Shown: positions 51,743-60,637 of the stretch, piece by piece | How the letters are laid out: each line of letters starts with the position of its first letter | Position numbering within the stretch: position 1 is the first letter of the stretch | DNA from: Planococcus antarcticus DSM 14505 | Lineage (GTDB): Bacteria; Bacillota; Bacilli; Bacillales_A; Planococcaceae | Direction: 5' to 3' | Assembly: GCF_001687565.2 (NCBI RefSeq) | Contig: NZ_CP016534.2 | Span: 810,501 to 874,500, forward strand | Length of the DNA stretch: 64,000 nt | Notes under the pieces: model-generated | Databases searched by the model: none | What the model was told of the DNA's origin: nothing | The model's input: only the letters and a program-made list of their open reading frames with translations | Translations under genes and position numbers: made by a program

Positions 51743-52283
51743 CATTTCCAGATGGCTGTGTACTTTTTCGTGTATTTCGGATCTTCCACTCTTTCGATCA
51801 AGTCCAGGGCGACCTGCTCAATCTGTTGGTCAAGCGTTTCATCATACAGCTGTCACATACCCTGCAGAATGTCCGAACGAATGAGTGTAAAGTTCTTTTC
51901 ATCTTCACAACAGTTGAAACGTTCGATTAGGTGGCTGAGAACTATACTTTTGTGGTCAGGTCCTGCGAGTGCCACTTTCCATATAGACTGAAGGCTATGT
52001 CGCGCAGTAACGTACTTTTCATCTTTTGTCACTTGCCAAAGGAAGGCGAAATCTGTAAGAATTCGGTTTTCCGGTTCACTCTTGGCCAAGTTGGCCAAAT
52101 ACTGGGCAGCCCTGGAGCACTGGTGATTGTTCGGATGGCTCAAATCTTCAAGCAATTGATCCCAGACTTCGTAAGCCCAATCGACTTTTTTTCGGTCAAG
52201 ATAAGAATTTGTTGATAGGCTCGGTAATTCACTTCCTTGTCCGCGGATTTCGAATCCAGGAATAGTTGTTCAATCGCTTCATC
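51742..52283 (-). pseudogene. HEAT-like helical repeat protein gene with a frameshift and an in-frame TGA
   Basis: The reconstructed protein (about 175 residues) is all helical, with HEAT-like units (DEAIEQLFLDSKSADKEVNY, then WDQLLEDLSHPNNHQCSRAAQY and ARHSLQSIWKVAL). The first part changes frame at a run of seven A residues (plus strand T-run 52186-52192). An in-frame TGA stands at 51855-51853, after which 36 more coding codons follow to the final TGA. A TAA directly precedes the first readable codon, so the true start is also lost. The family is not identified beyond the repeat type. Confidence 0.7.
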
Positions 52284-52350
52284 TTAGTGCGTTCGCCTCT
52301 TTCTTTCATTTAGACAGGACGTGGTTCTGTAGTATAGCGTTATACAGCGA

Positions 52351-52396
52351 ACAACCGCATTCAGCTCGCCTCTTGGCTTGCAAAGAATGCGGTTGT
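52351..52396. repeat. 12-bp inverted repeat near the end of the TlpA-like gene
   Basis: ACAACCGCATTC and GAATGCGGTTGT are the arms of a 46-base hairpin, 12 bases after the TlpA-like gene on the minus strand. There is no T-tract, so it may be a transcript-end structure or only a weak terminator. Confidence 0.6.
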
Positions 52397-52407
52397 CCCT
52401 GCGAACA

Positions 52408-52938
52408 TTATTGGATTGTTTCGAAACTTGCTTTGATTTCTTCGTTGCTGAAGTGGCCAGTCTGGCTTTTGACCAGCGTTCCATCTGATCCGATATAGAC
52501 AGAAGTCGGATAGCCGATTACGCCATATTCATCGAAGAAGGTGCCGCCTTCATCCAGCAGTACGATAATGTTTTCGGCATTCGGAAACCCTTCAAACCAT
52601 TTAGCGAAGGACTCGGTGTTTTTTTCAGCATTAGAGCCGGGGGATACTATAGTCAATACCTCAAAATCGTTTTCTTCGCCGGCTAATGTATTCAGCTCTT
52701 CCATGCCTGACAAACAAATCGAACACCAAGATGCCCAAAATTTCACGTAAACTTTTTTGCCTTCATAATCGGCGAGGTTTTGTTGATTGCCTTTCAAATC
52801 CATTAATTCAAAAGAAGGTGCCGGATTGCCGTCGTTCAATTGGCCAGCACTTGCTCCATTGCCTTGCGAATTGCTGTTGCATGCGCTCAATAAAACGAGA
52901 AGAGTAAGCAATAGTATAGTTTTTGTCAGCGCTCTCAT
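52408..52938 (-). CDS. TlpA/ResA-type thioredoxin-fold lipoprotein
   Basis: A 176-residue extracytoplasmic thiol-disulfide protein. The lipoprotein signal is ILLLTLLVLLSAC (Cys20), and a TlpA-type thioredoxin fold begins at PAPSFELMDLKGNQQNLADYEG. The redox pair is in WASWCSIC and the cis-Pro region reads GVIGYPTSVYI. ATG 52938 is chosen for its signal peptide and the AAAGGGTGATAGCT site; the longer frame upstream has none. It may reduce disulfides in apocytochromes, Msr proteins or other exported proteins. There is no partner gene beside it. Confidence 0.9.
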   Translation of the reverse strand: MRALTKTILLLTLLVLLSACNSNSQGNGASAGQLNDGNPAPSFELMDLKGNQQNLADYEGKKVYVKFWASWCSICLSGMEELNTLAGEENDFEVLTIVSPGSNAEKNTESFAKWFEGFPNAENIIVLLDEGGTFFDEYGVIGYPTSVYIGSDGTLVKSQTGHFSNEEIKASFETIQ

Positions 52939-53040
52939 AGCTATCACCCTTTTCCATGAAATAACAAATCGGTTCTTTGTAATTCCATCATATAGCGGAA
53001 ATCTGATAAAAGACATCGAAGCACCTCGAGTTACCCACAA

Positions 53041-53072
53041 AAACCATCTCCGTTTGTTCACGAAGATGGTTT
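53041..53072 (-). terminator. Terminator of the lipoteichoic acid synthase-like gene
   Basis: On the minus strand AAACCATCT and CGT pair with ACG and AGATGGTTT, then TTTGTG. It begins five bases after the stop codon. Confidence 0.8.
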
Positions 53073-53076
53073 TCTG

Positions 53077-54903
53077 TCACTTTTTGCTATTTGAGATTTC
53101 TTGTAAAGCATTTTTCTGGATAATCAAATCAGATATGCGGAGCCGTTCGGTAGCCTTTTTAATATGCGACCTGCATTGATTAGCTTCAACTTTCTCGCCT
53201 GAAGCGATTTCGTAACAAGTTCCGCTTCCAACAGGTAAAATCAAATTGGGCTCAAAATAAAATTCCTCGTAACGGAAAGCGCCATCACGGAAAATCGTCA
53301 AGTTGCTGTCGTCATCCAGCAAAGGTTGACCGAGCATATAAGGCGGCTTAATATCCACAATGTCAAGGATGGTTGGCGCAATATCAATTTGCCCGCCACT
53401 GCTGTCAACCGTGCTGCCTTTTTCCATATTAGGTTCTTTTATGAAAAGAGGTACTTGGCGATCGAGTTCGAACAACTCAACCTCGGTTTCCGCACCCAGC
53501 TCCTGCGCCATTTCACTGCCGGGCTGAGTCAGTCCACTGTCATGATCACCGTAGAAAACGATGAGGGAATCATCCCACATGTCTTTCTCCTTTAGTTTTT
53601 CAATCATCACTCCCACAGCCCCATCGACATAATGAATGGTTTCGTAATAGCCTTTTAACAAGGGATCTTCATAACCAGTCAAATCCAGCTGCTCCAACTC
53701 CTCTGGTATTTCATAAGGAGTGTGGCTCGACAAGGCAACCATAAAGGCAAAATACGGCTCTTTTAGCTGTTCGGCCAATTCAATGGAAGTGGTCAAGAAA
53801 TCTTCATCGTTTAAAGCCATGCCGATTTTTTGATTGTCTGGAAAATCTGCCTGGCTGAAGAAATGATCAAAGCCAATGTTTTGGTAGAAATCGTCGCGAT
53901 TCCAGAAATCTTTCTCGAAAGCATGCATTGCGGCTGTATCATAGCCAGCTTTTTTCAACAGTTCTGGCAAAGCGTCGAACTCATTATTGGCATATTGCGT
54001 GTAAACTGAACCTGATTTCAATGGATATAGGGAAGTTAGTGTACTAAATTCAGCATCGGATGTCCTACCTTCATGCGTTTGATGATAGAAGGACGGGAAA
54101 AACAAAGTTTCTTCTTTTAATGCATTTAAATGAGGAGTCAGTTCCTGCTCATTCACCTGATGTCCGATTACAGAGGTTTGGAAAGATTCTAATTGGACGA
54201 CGATGATATTCGGTTGTTCTGATTCGGATACAGTTGAAGGGGTATCGGGATTTAGCTCTCGAATACGAGATTCTTCCTCCGCAGTCACTGTATCATTTTT
54301 CAAAAGAGAAGCAGCGCCTAGTGCGAAATCCAAGCCGTGATATCCCCAAAATCCAAGCTGGTAATATTCGCGTATATTAGAAATAGGCTCATCAACCAAC
54401 CATTTTTCTTCGTTGATATAACTGGCGGCCACAGGAATCACAAAAAATGCGAGTCCAAGAGCGAAGCCAGTTCCGGCAAAGAGCCTTTTTCGCTTCTGAG
54501 TTGCCGTGTCCCGTCTATTCCGAAGGGCGAAGAGGATCAAAGAAAAAATCAATAAATCAGCGAAAAAGAGAAAATCCTTCACTTCGATCAATGTCAGGAA
54601 TCCGCCACCCACGTCACTCATTTGCGTGATGTCAGAAAGCAGTGCGATGGAAAGCAAATCGTCAAAATAGCGATAATACCAAAGATCTGAAACGAGCAGT
54701 GTGCTGTGTAAAAATAACAATACTACTAAAATCCATCTCCTTTTTTTACTGCTCAATAACAGCGTCCAACTGGACAAGACGACAATTGAAGCTAGATTTA
54801 GGACGAGAAAACTGAAAGGGAATTCAGCTCCTGCATACAAGCTGAATAGAAAAAATTTAGAAATAGACAATAATAGGTAAATCCAATATTCCAGGAATCT
54901 CAT
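53077..54903 (-). CDS. LtaS-like lipoteichoic acid synthase / sulfatase family phosphoglycerol transferase
   Basis: A 608-residue membrane enzyme. Five N-terminal helices (residues 1-165) carry an extracellular sulfatase-fold domain: PNIIVVQLESFQTSVIG opens it with the metal-binding Glu, HQTHEGRTSDAEFSTLTSLYPL carries the catalytic Thr, and VFYGDHDSG the late Asp-His pair. It polymerises or transfers glycerol phosphate from phosphatidylglycerol to build lipoteichoic acid; whether it is the main synthase or a primase (YvgJ-type) is open. The C-terminal 70 residues are longer than usual and partly helical. It starts at ATG 54903 behind GGAGGTGCACC. Confidence 0.88.
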   Translation of the reverse strand: MRFLEYWIYLLLSISKFFLFSLYAGAEFPFSFLVLNLASIVVLSSWTLLLSSKKRRWILVVLLFLHSTLLVSDLWYYRYFDDLLSIALLSDITQMSDVGGGFLTLIEVKDFLFFADLLIFSLILFALRNRRDTATQKRKRLFAGTGFALGLAFFVIPVAASYINEEKWLVDEPISNIREYYQLGFWGYHGLDFALGAASLLKNDTVTAEEESRIRELNPDTPSTVSESEQPNIIVVQLESFQTSVIGHQVNEQELTPHLNALKEETLFFPSFYHQTHEGRTSDAEFSTLTSLYPLKSGSVYTQYANNEFDALPELLKKAGYDTAAMHAFEKDFWNRDDFYQNIGFDHFFSQADFPDNQKIGMALNDEDFLTTSIELAEQLKEPYFAFMVALSSHTPYEIPEELEQLDLTGYEDPLLKGYYETIHYVDGAVGVMIEKLKEKDMWDDSLIVFYGDHDSGLTQPGSEMAQELGAETEVELFELDRQVPLFIKEPNMEKGSTVDSSGGQIDIAPTILDIVDIKPPYMLGQPLLDDDSNLTIFRDGAFRYEEFYFEPNLILPVGSGTCYEIASGEKVEANQCRSHIKKATERLRISDLIIQKNALQEISNSKK

Positions 54904-55252
54904 GGTGCACCTCCGTACAAATTATAACGCTTTATTGATCAATCTAAATGAAACACCAGTCAGTGGATCCTTTAGTTCTTGCCACAAAACAATTCTGTTC
55001 TTTTTTTAAATACCACTCTTCAGTTAGGAAGAAACACTTAGACATGTCCGTACTGTGTCGAAATGAGACACTGTTTAGGCGTTTGAATATATTTGCGGTT
55101 CGGGTATTTAAAGAAAGAGCGATAAAAGTAGATAATACTTGAAAAGTACTGCTATTGCACGTCGTTTCAGCCGCTTTGGTTTTGGCTTGGACGGAAAAAG
55201 AGCAGTCTACAGGACAACTGTAATAATTATTTAGTACAAGGGAGTGTTGATT
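54904..55252. other. 349-base gene-free region with a degenerate repeat fragment
   Basis: No gene is supported. Around 55130-55190 the order AAGTA, CTATTG, TCG-TTC-G-CGCTTTGG, GGCT mirrors the left third of the MITE-like elements at 30.7 and 44.9 kb, so it may be an old fragment of the same family. Confidence 0.4.
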
Positions 55253-55525
55253 ATGGACATATCAAAAAAACTGCCCAGTAGTAAGACGTCAGCCAAAGTA
55301 GAGTGCAAGTATCCTGTGTTGCCTAATGGACAAAACTTTGTGGTGAGTTTTGGTAGTCAACAGTCTCTCCACGGTAACTGGCAAGTGGTAGACAACGTCG
55401 AGGCTCCGTTTTATTTATGCAATCGTGTTTTTGAGAACGGCATATTATCTAAAAGAAGATCAGCTGATCATCGTCGTAAGTTTTTTGAAGCTGAGATTTA
55501 TCTTGCATTACAAAAAGAATCCTAA
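55253..55525 (+). CDS. Hypothetical protein (90 residues)
   Basis: A soluble, basic protein of 90 residues, MDISKKLPSSKTSAKVECKY onward, with a central NWQVVDNVEAPFYLCNRVFE and a charged helical end. ATG 55253 has AAGGGAG at suitable distance. I do not recognise the family. Its surroundings (decayed repeats, no neighbours) make it less certain than other calls; it could be a remnant. Confidence 0.45.
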   Translation: MDISKKLPSSKTSAKVECKYPVLPNGQNFVVSFGSQQSLHGNWQVVDNVEAPFYLCNRVFENGILSKRRSADHRRKFFEAEIYLALQKES

Positions 55526-56012
55526 CCACAAAGATCGATCAAATCAGACCGTCACTATGTTCTGCTTTAATCGTTAAGCAACGTAGAAGCCTACACTAAT
55601 TGAGTTCCTAGCACAGTAAAAACTAAAGATCTCCATTTTCATTCGTTTTACCAGCGTCGGCGAATCAGTGGACTAGGAAAAAAGCCGAGCGCTCTTTTCC
55701 TAACTTGTTGTGCTGGCCGCGCTCAAAGCAATATGAAAAAGAGAGTCCAATCTCTACAATGTACTAAGTATCGATAGTGATGGCCTGTCTGCTACAGACA
55801 AAGCGTCCGTAGCAACAGATAGAAATTCACTTCTTATAGGTGAACAGTTGTCTCTATAAAAGAGACGGCTGTTTTCGTATTGTCTGACAGTCTTTTCTGA
55901 AACCTGTAGCTAAAAATACATTTCTCAGAAGAACCAGTATTCAAATATATATAGATTATTTCAAATTTTGCTGTAATATGAAGTAATACTTAAAAAGTAA
56001 GGGGATACATAA
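55526..56012. other. 487-base gene-free region upstream of nhaC
   Basis: No supported gene. It contains a terminator-like hairpin at 55843-55875 and should hold the nhaC promoter after it. The stretch 55660-55760 has short GC-rich inverted pieces but no class I recognise. Confidence 0.4.
55843..55875 (+). terminator. Terminator-like hairpin in the nhaC upstream region
   Basis: AACAGTTGTCTC pairs with GAGACGGCTGTT (two G-T pairs) around TATAAAA, then TTTTCG. It lies about 140 bases before nhaC; it could be an attenuator or the end of an upstream transcript. Confidence 0.6.
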
Positions 56013-57470
56013 ATGAAAAAAAATCAGCAGGAGATCGAAATACCCTTTTTATTGGCACTTGTCCCATTGATCATCATGATTGCGACAATGGCAATCACCA
56101 TTATTGTGTTTGAAGGCAGCCCGCACGTCCCATTGGCTATAGGGGCTATAGTTGCTGGAGTTATCGCTTGGCGTCTCGGTTATAAATGGCAAACGATTGA
56201 AGAAGGAGCATATAAAGGAATCCGACTTGCTCTTCCTGCGATTTTAATCATTATAGTCGTCGGAATGATTATTGCCTCTTGGATTGGCGGTGGCGTTATC
56301 GCGACAATGATTTATTACGGTTTGCAAATCATTACACCTTCTTTATTTTTAATGACGATTTGTATCATTTGTGGGGTCGTTGCGCTCGCAATCGGCAGCT
56401 CTTGGTCGACAATGGGAACAATAGGTGTAGCAGGTATGGGGATTGGAATCAGTATGGGAATTCCAGCAGCAATGGTGGCAGGAGCGGTTATCTCGGGCTC
56501 CTATTTCGGTGATAAGATGTCGCCGTTGTCAGATACTACAAATTTAGCGGCTGGTATCACCAATACAAATTTATTTGAACACATCAAACATATGATGTAT
56601 ACGACAGTTCCAGGGTTGGTTATTGCGTTAATTGTTTATTTTTTTCTTGGTCGGCAATTTGGCGGAACGGCGATTGATCAAGAGAACATCCAAGGGATTT
56701 TATCTGCATTAGACAGCAATTTCATTATTTCACCTTGGTTGCTATTGGTACCTGCAGCTATTGTAGTTCTAGTGGCAATGAAAGTACCGGCTTTGCCTGC
56801 GCTGATAATCGGTGTGTTCCTTGGCTTTATGTGTCAGATATTTGTGCAGGGAGGAAATGTCGGAGATGCAGTCAATACGCTACATGACGGCTTTGTTATT
56901 GTCTCTGGCAACGAAATGGTCGATGAGCTTTTTAACCGCGGGGGCATTGCCTCTATGATGTTCACTGTATCACTGACCATTTTCGCAATGGTTCTTGGCG
57001 GTATATTGGAACAAACTGGAATGTTAAAGGCCATTGTCGAACAGATTTTGAAAGTAGCGAAATCTGCTGGAAGTCTGATTGTAGCAACAATTGTTTCCGC
57101 TTTTTTCACAAATGCTACGGCATCAGAACAGTATATTTCTATTCTGCTACCAGGAAGAATGTATGCGACAGCCTATCAGGATAAAGGGTTACATTCGAAA
57201 AACCTGTCGCGTGCCCTTGAGGACGGAGGAACTTTGACTTCTCCCTTTATCCCATGGAACACATGTGGAGTTTTTATTCTGGCGACTTTAGCAGTCCATC
57301 CATTTGCTTACGCTCCTTATGCGGTACTCAATTACACAGTGCCAATTATCGGAATCATCATGGCGCTGGTCGGTTACAAAGTTCAATTCTTAACGGAAGA
57401 TGAATTAACTAAGCTGAAAGCAACGCAGCAAAGAATCGACCGCGAAAACGAAATGACAGAAGGCACCTAA
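56013..57470 (+). CDS. nhaC: Na+/H+ antiporter NhaC
   Basis: A 485-residue antiporter with about eleven to twelve helices and NhaC-family motifs: IGSSWSTMGTIGVAGMGIG, then GAVISGSYFGDKMSPLSDTTNLA (the DKxSPLSDTT core) and FTNATASEQYISILLPGRMY. It exports Na+ in exchange for protons, helping pH and salt tolerance, in keeping with the two osmoprotectant importers of this window. It starts at ATG 56013 behind AAGGGG. It has a short hydrophilic tail and is a single gene with a shared terminator. Confidence 0.92.
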   Translation: MKKNQQEIEIPFLLALVPLIIMIATMAITIIVFEGSPHVPLAIGAIVAGVIAWRLGYKWQTIEEGAYKGIRLALPAILIIIVVGMIIASWIGGGVIATMIYYGLQIITPSLFLMTICIICGVVALAIGSSWSTMGTIGVAGMGIGISMGIPAAMVAGAVISGSYFGDKMSPLSDTTNLAAGITNTNLFEHIKHMMYTTVPGLVIALIVYFFLGRQFGGTAIDQENIQGILSALDSNFIISPWLLLVPAAIVVLVAMKVPALPALIIGVFLGFMCQIFVQGGNVGDAVNTLHDGFVIVSGNEMVDELFNRGGIASMMFTVSLTIFAMVLGGILEQTGMLKAIVEQILKVAKSAGSLIVATIVSAFFTNATASEQYISILLPGRMYATAYQDKGLHSKNLSRALEDGGTLTSPFIPWNTCGVFILATLAVHPFAYAPYAVLNYTVPIIGIIMALVGYKVQFLTEDELTKLKATQQRIDRENEMTEGT

Positions 57471-57498
57471 GCCTTTCACGCTCTACAGATATAAATTG

Positions 57499-57546
57499 AA
57501 AAGCGAGCCTTCTCTTTTGAAATTCCAAAAGAGGAGGCTCGCTTTT
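57499..57546. terminator. Bidirectional terminator between nhaC and the GNAT gene
   Basis: AAAAGCGAGCC and CTCTTTTG pair with CAAAAGAG and GGCTCGCTTTT. Confidence 0.9.
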
Positions 57547-57551
57547 CTCAG

Positions 57552-58436
57552 TTAAATAGAAGTAGAGTCAAACTGCTCTCTGAGACGATCAGTACCATAC
57601 AATAGCCATGGAGAAGGTAGGTCAAAGTTGTGATGGAAGGGCAACTTGCTGACCTGTTCAGGGCTTAGGTCCATCCACAGTAGTGCATTGGCTTTTACTT
57701 TTTCACTTAATTGGCGCTGTGCCATTGAAATGGTTTCCCATAATCCCAGCTGCTCCATGAGATCATCCCATGGATAGACGATGTGCAGATAGTATTGTCG
57801 TTTATAATCTTTTTTTGTAATCAGTACACGATCTTTTTGCTTGTTTTCAAAAAAAGACCATTGTGCCAGCTTGGCATCGACAAATAATTCTTCCGAAGCT
57901 GGAAATGTGTAATAGCATTCATAAGGAAAAACAGCTCCAGTGTCGATATACAGCCGATTTATCCATGCCTTTTTTTGTGGAATTTCATTGACGTGCTCCC
58001 AGGCAGCAGCACCTGTTTCAAGTGTGGAAGCGTCAGGCGAAATGGCGCTGTAGAGTTTGGAAACTTCTGCAAGGCCCAGTTTATCTATGACGCGCCGAGC
58101 AGATGAATTCTCCTGTTGCGTATTTGCACCAATCCATTGGATGGCGGGAAGCTTAAAGGCTAGATTCATAATATGAGCCATCAATTGCGTGGATAAATTG
58201 TTTCCGCGAAAGCGTAAATCACTGCGCATTCTGCCAAGCATAACGTATTGTTTAGCGAAAATCGTGTAGCCTCCGACGCTTGCCAGTTGTCCATTTTGAA
58301 ATAGGCCATACATACGGCTAGAGCCACTGGATATGCGGCTGTATACTCTGAGAATGTAATCATCATCAATGCCTGTCTCCATTGCTTCCAAAAGATGCAG
58401 GTCATCTAAGTCTAACTGTCGAATTGATTTTTCCAT
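57552..58436 (-). CDS. GNAT-family N-acetyltransferase
   Basis: A 294-residue protein whose first 140 residues form a GNAT acetyltransferase fold (LASVGGYTIFAKQYVMLGRMRSDLRFRGNNLSTQLMAHIMN contains the acetyl-CoA loop R/QxxGxG/A in the form RFRGNN). The C-terminal half is a second alpha/beta region found in a group of Bacilli GNAT proteins. It starts at ATG 58436 behind AAGGAG. The target molecule is unknown. Confidence 0.8.
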   Translation of the reverse strand: MEKSIRQLDLDDLHLLEAMETGIDDDYILRVYSRISSGSSRMYGLFQNGQLASVGGYTIFAKQYVMLGRMRSDLRFRGNNLSTQLMAHIMNLAFKLPAIQWIGANTQQENSSARRVIDKLGLAEVSKLYSAISPDASTLETGAAAWEHVNEIPQKKAWINRLYIDTGAVFPYECYYTFPASEELFVDAKLAQWSFFENKQKDRVLITKKDYKRQYYLHIVYPWDDLMEQLGLWETISMAQRQLSEKVKANALLWMDLSPEQVSKLPFHHNFDLPSPWLLYGTDRLREQFDSTSI

Positions 58437-58610
58437 ACACTAGCACTCCTTGCTCATGTTGAACGTTTACTTGTATTATATACAGGAAAAGTAGCAGTTT
58501 GCATGTTTGGGACTTGCTTGTTCCGGATGTGGCTGTTGGCCAAAGAATGGCAGGTTTAAATTAGGGGAGCAAGTGGGAAAAGAAAAACATATCTAAAAGG
58601 AGGTTGTTGT

Positions 58611-59411
58611 ATGACTATATTTTCGAATAAAGCATTGGTGCATAAACATGTATTGATTACAGGTGCAACAGGAGGCATAGGCATTGAGACAGCTCAGACA
58701 TTGGCTTTGATGGGGGCACGTATTACCATCACCGGCCGCAACAAAGAAAAACTGAAAAAGTTGAAAGGCGAGTTGCTCCAACAAATGCCAGTAGACAGAC
58801 TGTGTATGCTGGAAGCTGATTTAACCAAAGAAGAAGATCGAATACGGCTTGTTGAATATGCCGAAAGCGAACTGGGCTTTGTAAATGGCTTGGTGAACTC
58901 TGCGGGTGTTTCAGGAGGCAAGCTTGTCGAAGAACTTGATGAATCGTTCATTGAGGAAATGATGAACCTGAACTTCATGTCAACTTTTCTGCTGACACAG
59001 AAAGTGTATCGGAAGATGCTGGAGCATGGGGAAGGGGACATTGTCAATCTGGCTTCCTTATCAGGATTGCGCGGGACCTATGGCAACACTGCGTACTCGG
59101 CGAGTAAGTTTGCAGTTGTTGGCTGGACTCAATCGATGGCAGTGGAAGCTATTGCACGTGGTATCCGGGTCAATGCTGTATGCCCGGGCTATGTCGATAC
59201 AGAAATGGCACGAAACAGCTTGCATGGAAAAGCGCAGAGAAACGGGACAAGCTTTGAAGAAGAGCTGGAAAATACGGAAAAAGGCATTCCGTCAGGACGC
59301 TTGTCAACTGCATCGGAAGTGGCGCATACCATCGCCTTTCTATTGACAAATGCGGCTCAAAATATTGTAGGAGAGTCCCTTAAAATTTCCGGAGGAAGCG
59401 TTATGAGATGA
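58611..59411 (+). CDS. SDR-family oxidoreductase (FabG/glucose dehydrogenase-like)
   Basis: A 266-residue classical SDR: cofactor motif TGATGGIG (residues 19-26), NSAGVS, catalytic Ser in NLASLSG, YSASK with Tyr and Lys, and PGYVDTEM. It differs clearly from the two WWOX-like SDRs at 43.8 and 47.3 kb and is not their paralogue at short range. It starts at ATG 58611 behind AAAAGGAGG. The substrate is unknown. Confidence 0.9.
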   Translation: MTIFSNKALVHKHVLITGATGGIGIETAQTLALMGARITITGRNKEKLKKLKGELLQQMPVDRLCMLEADLTKEEDRIRLVEYAESELGFVNGLVNSAGVSGGKLVEELDESFIEEMMNLNFMSTFLLTQKVYRKMLEHGEGDIVNLASLSGLRGTYGNTAYSASKFAVVGWTQSMAVEAIARGIRVNAVCPGYVDTEMARNSLHGKAQRNGTSFEEELENTEKGIPSGRLSTASEVAHTIAFLLTNAAQNIVGESLKISGGSVMR

Positions 59412-59523
59412 GCCAGTAGCGGATCTTCTAAATGAGTGAGACAGCTTTGTATTATCTTTTAATTTCATAATTGTGTATAGTAAACAGAGTGAAAAAGACA
59501 ATCTAAACAGAGGACAACTTACT

Positions 59524-60111
59524 ATGTTTAAAGGAGATCAACAATTGGAAAAAGAGATTACAGACATTCAGGATATTCTACAGACGTCTGAAGGTGCCCA
59601 CGTTCTTTATTATGTGGAAGAACCTGCGCCTTATATTGACAATGCTGTTTCTTATATTGTTGCAGGTATCGAGCAGGGGGACCGGATTCTATTCGTTGAG
59701 AATGAACGCCTCTATCCAAAAATCCTCAAGCGTGTAGGAGAGCTGGTTTCCGAAGAACAGCTGAAGAACATTCACTACGTCAATAATTTTACGTTTTATT
59801 GGCGAAATGGAAACTTCCATCCGCCTACAATCCTGGCCTACTTCTTTGACTCGGTAAGCCCGTTTGTGGAAGAAGAACTGACATTCCGTACCTGGGGACA
59901 CATCGAGTGGCGGGATGAAATGGAAATCACAAAGGATATTAAAGAATATGAAAGTGCAGTTAATCAGCTTATTCCACATATTAAAGCGATTTCGGTCTGC
60001 GCTTATGATGCTTCGCGGGTTTCCGGTGCGCTTAGAGAAGTGTTGTTGGACTGTCATGGTTTCTTGATGACAGATGATGGGATTTCGTGTATTTCAAAGA
60101 AAATTGAATAA
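59524..60111 (+). CDS. MEDS-domain protein (DcmR-like sensory domain)
   Basis: A 195-residue protein made almost wholly of a MEDS domain: GAHVLYYVEEPAPYIDNAVSYIVAGIEQGDRILFVEN, ending SVCAYDASRVSGALREVLLDCHGFLMTDDG. The domain was described in the methylotroph regulator DcmR and in archaeal sensors, and is linked to sensing or anti-sigma-type control. Here no DNA-binding or kinase domain is attached. ATG 59524 is chosen, with AGAGGACAA upstream. It is a single gene with terminator. Confidence 0.8.
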   Translation: MFKGDQQLEKEITDIQDILQTSEGAHVLYYVEEPAPYIDNAVSYIVAGIEQGDRILFVENERLYPKILKRVGELVSEEQLKNIHYVNNFTFYWRNGNFHPPTILAYFFDSVSPFVEEELTFRTWGHIEWRDEMEITKDIKEYESAVNQLIPHIKAISVCAYDASRVSGALREVLLDCHGFLMTDDGISCISKKIE

Positions 60112-60130
60112 TTCTGAATTAATTTGGAAG

Positions 60131-60167
60131 AACCTTTTTACGGATATCCCGTAGAGAGGTTTTTTTG
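60131..60167 (+). terminator. Terminator of the MEDS gene
   Basis: AACCT and ACGG pair with CCGT and AGGTT, then seven T residues. Confidence 0.8.
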
Positions 60168-60637
60168 AACTTACAAGTTCGTTTGAAAAAAAGTTTTTTT
60201 TGCACAATGGTCTTGGCTGAACTGCTGCTTCTATGCATCTGGCCACTATCAATAAATCAAACAAATCATTCATCTAAAAAGTATTTTAGTTAACAGAATA
60301 TTGACAATTTTTTAAAAAAGCATACTATTATTAAGTAATGAAGCTTGAAACAAAACTGTACTTATTTAACGTTTTCCGAAAGAAGTCTCCCTCTTCAAGA
60401 GTGTGAAAGCAAAGCCTATCGCTACTTGGAGACGGGCGAATGTGCTTGATACAGGAGGTGTCTGGATCAAAGTAGTGTTGGTTAGCAGCTATGAACATAT
60501 TCCGTAAAGCAAAGTATAGAACAGAGGCGCAGGAAAAAAGAAATCGAATGTGCTATTGAAGAAATGGCGGAAGTGAAATTCATCGATTTCAATTTATAGT
60601 AAGATTTGAAAATTTGATTTGAGGAGAGGGTGGAAAT
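60168..60637. other. 470-base gene-free region with possible gene debris
   Basis: A short in-frame end (RKKEIECAIEEMAEVKFIDFNL then TAG at about 60596) looks coding but has no start. The sequence CCGAAAGAAGTCTCC occurs here (about 60376) and again at about 61769, both with a following TTCAA, so it is a short dispersed repeat. Confidence 0.35.

Noticed and set aside
54948..55142. 64-codon open frame between the LtaS-like gene and the hypothetical gene
   Set aside because: No ribosome site, no family features, and it overlaps the degenerate repeat fragment.
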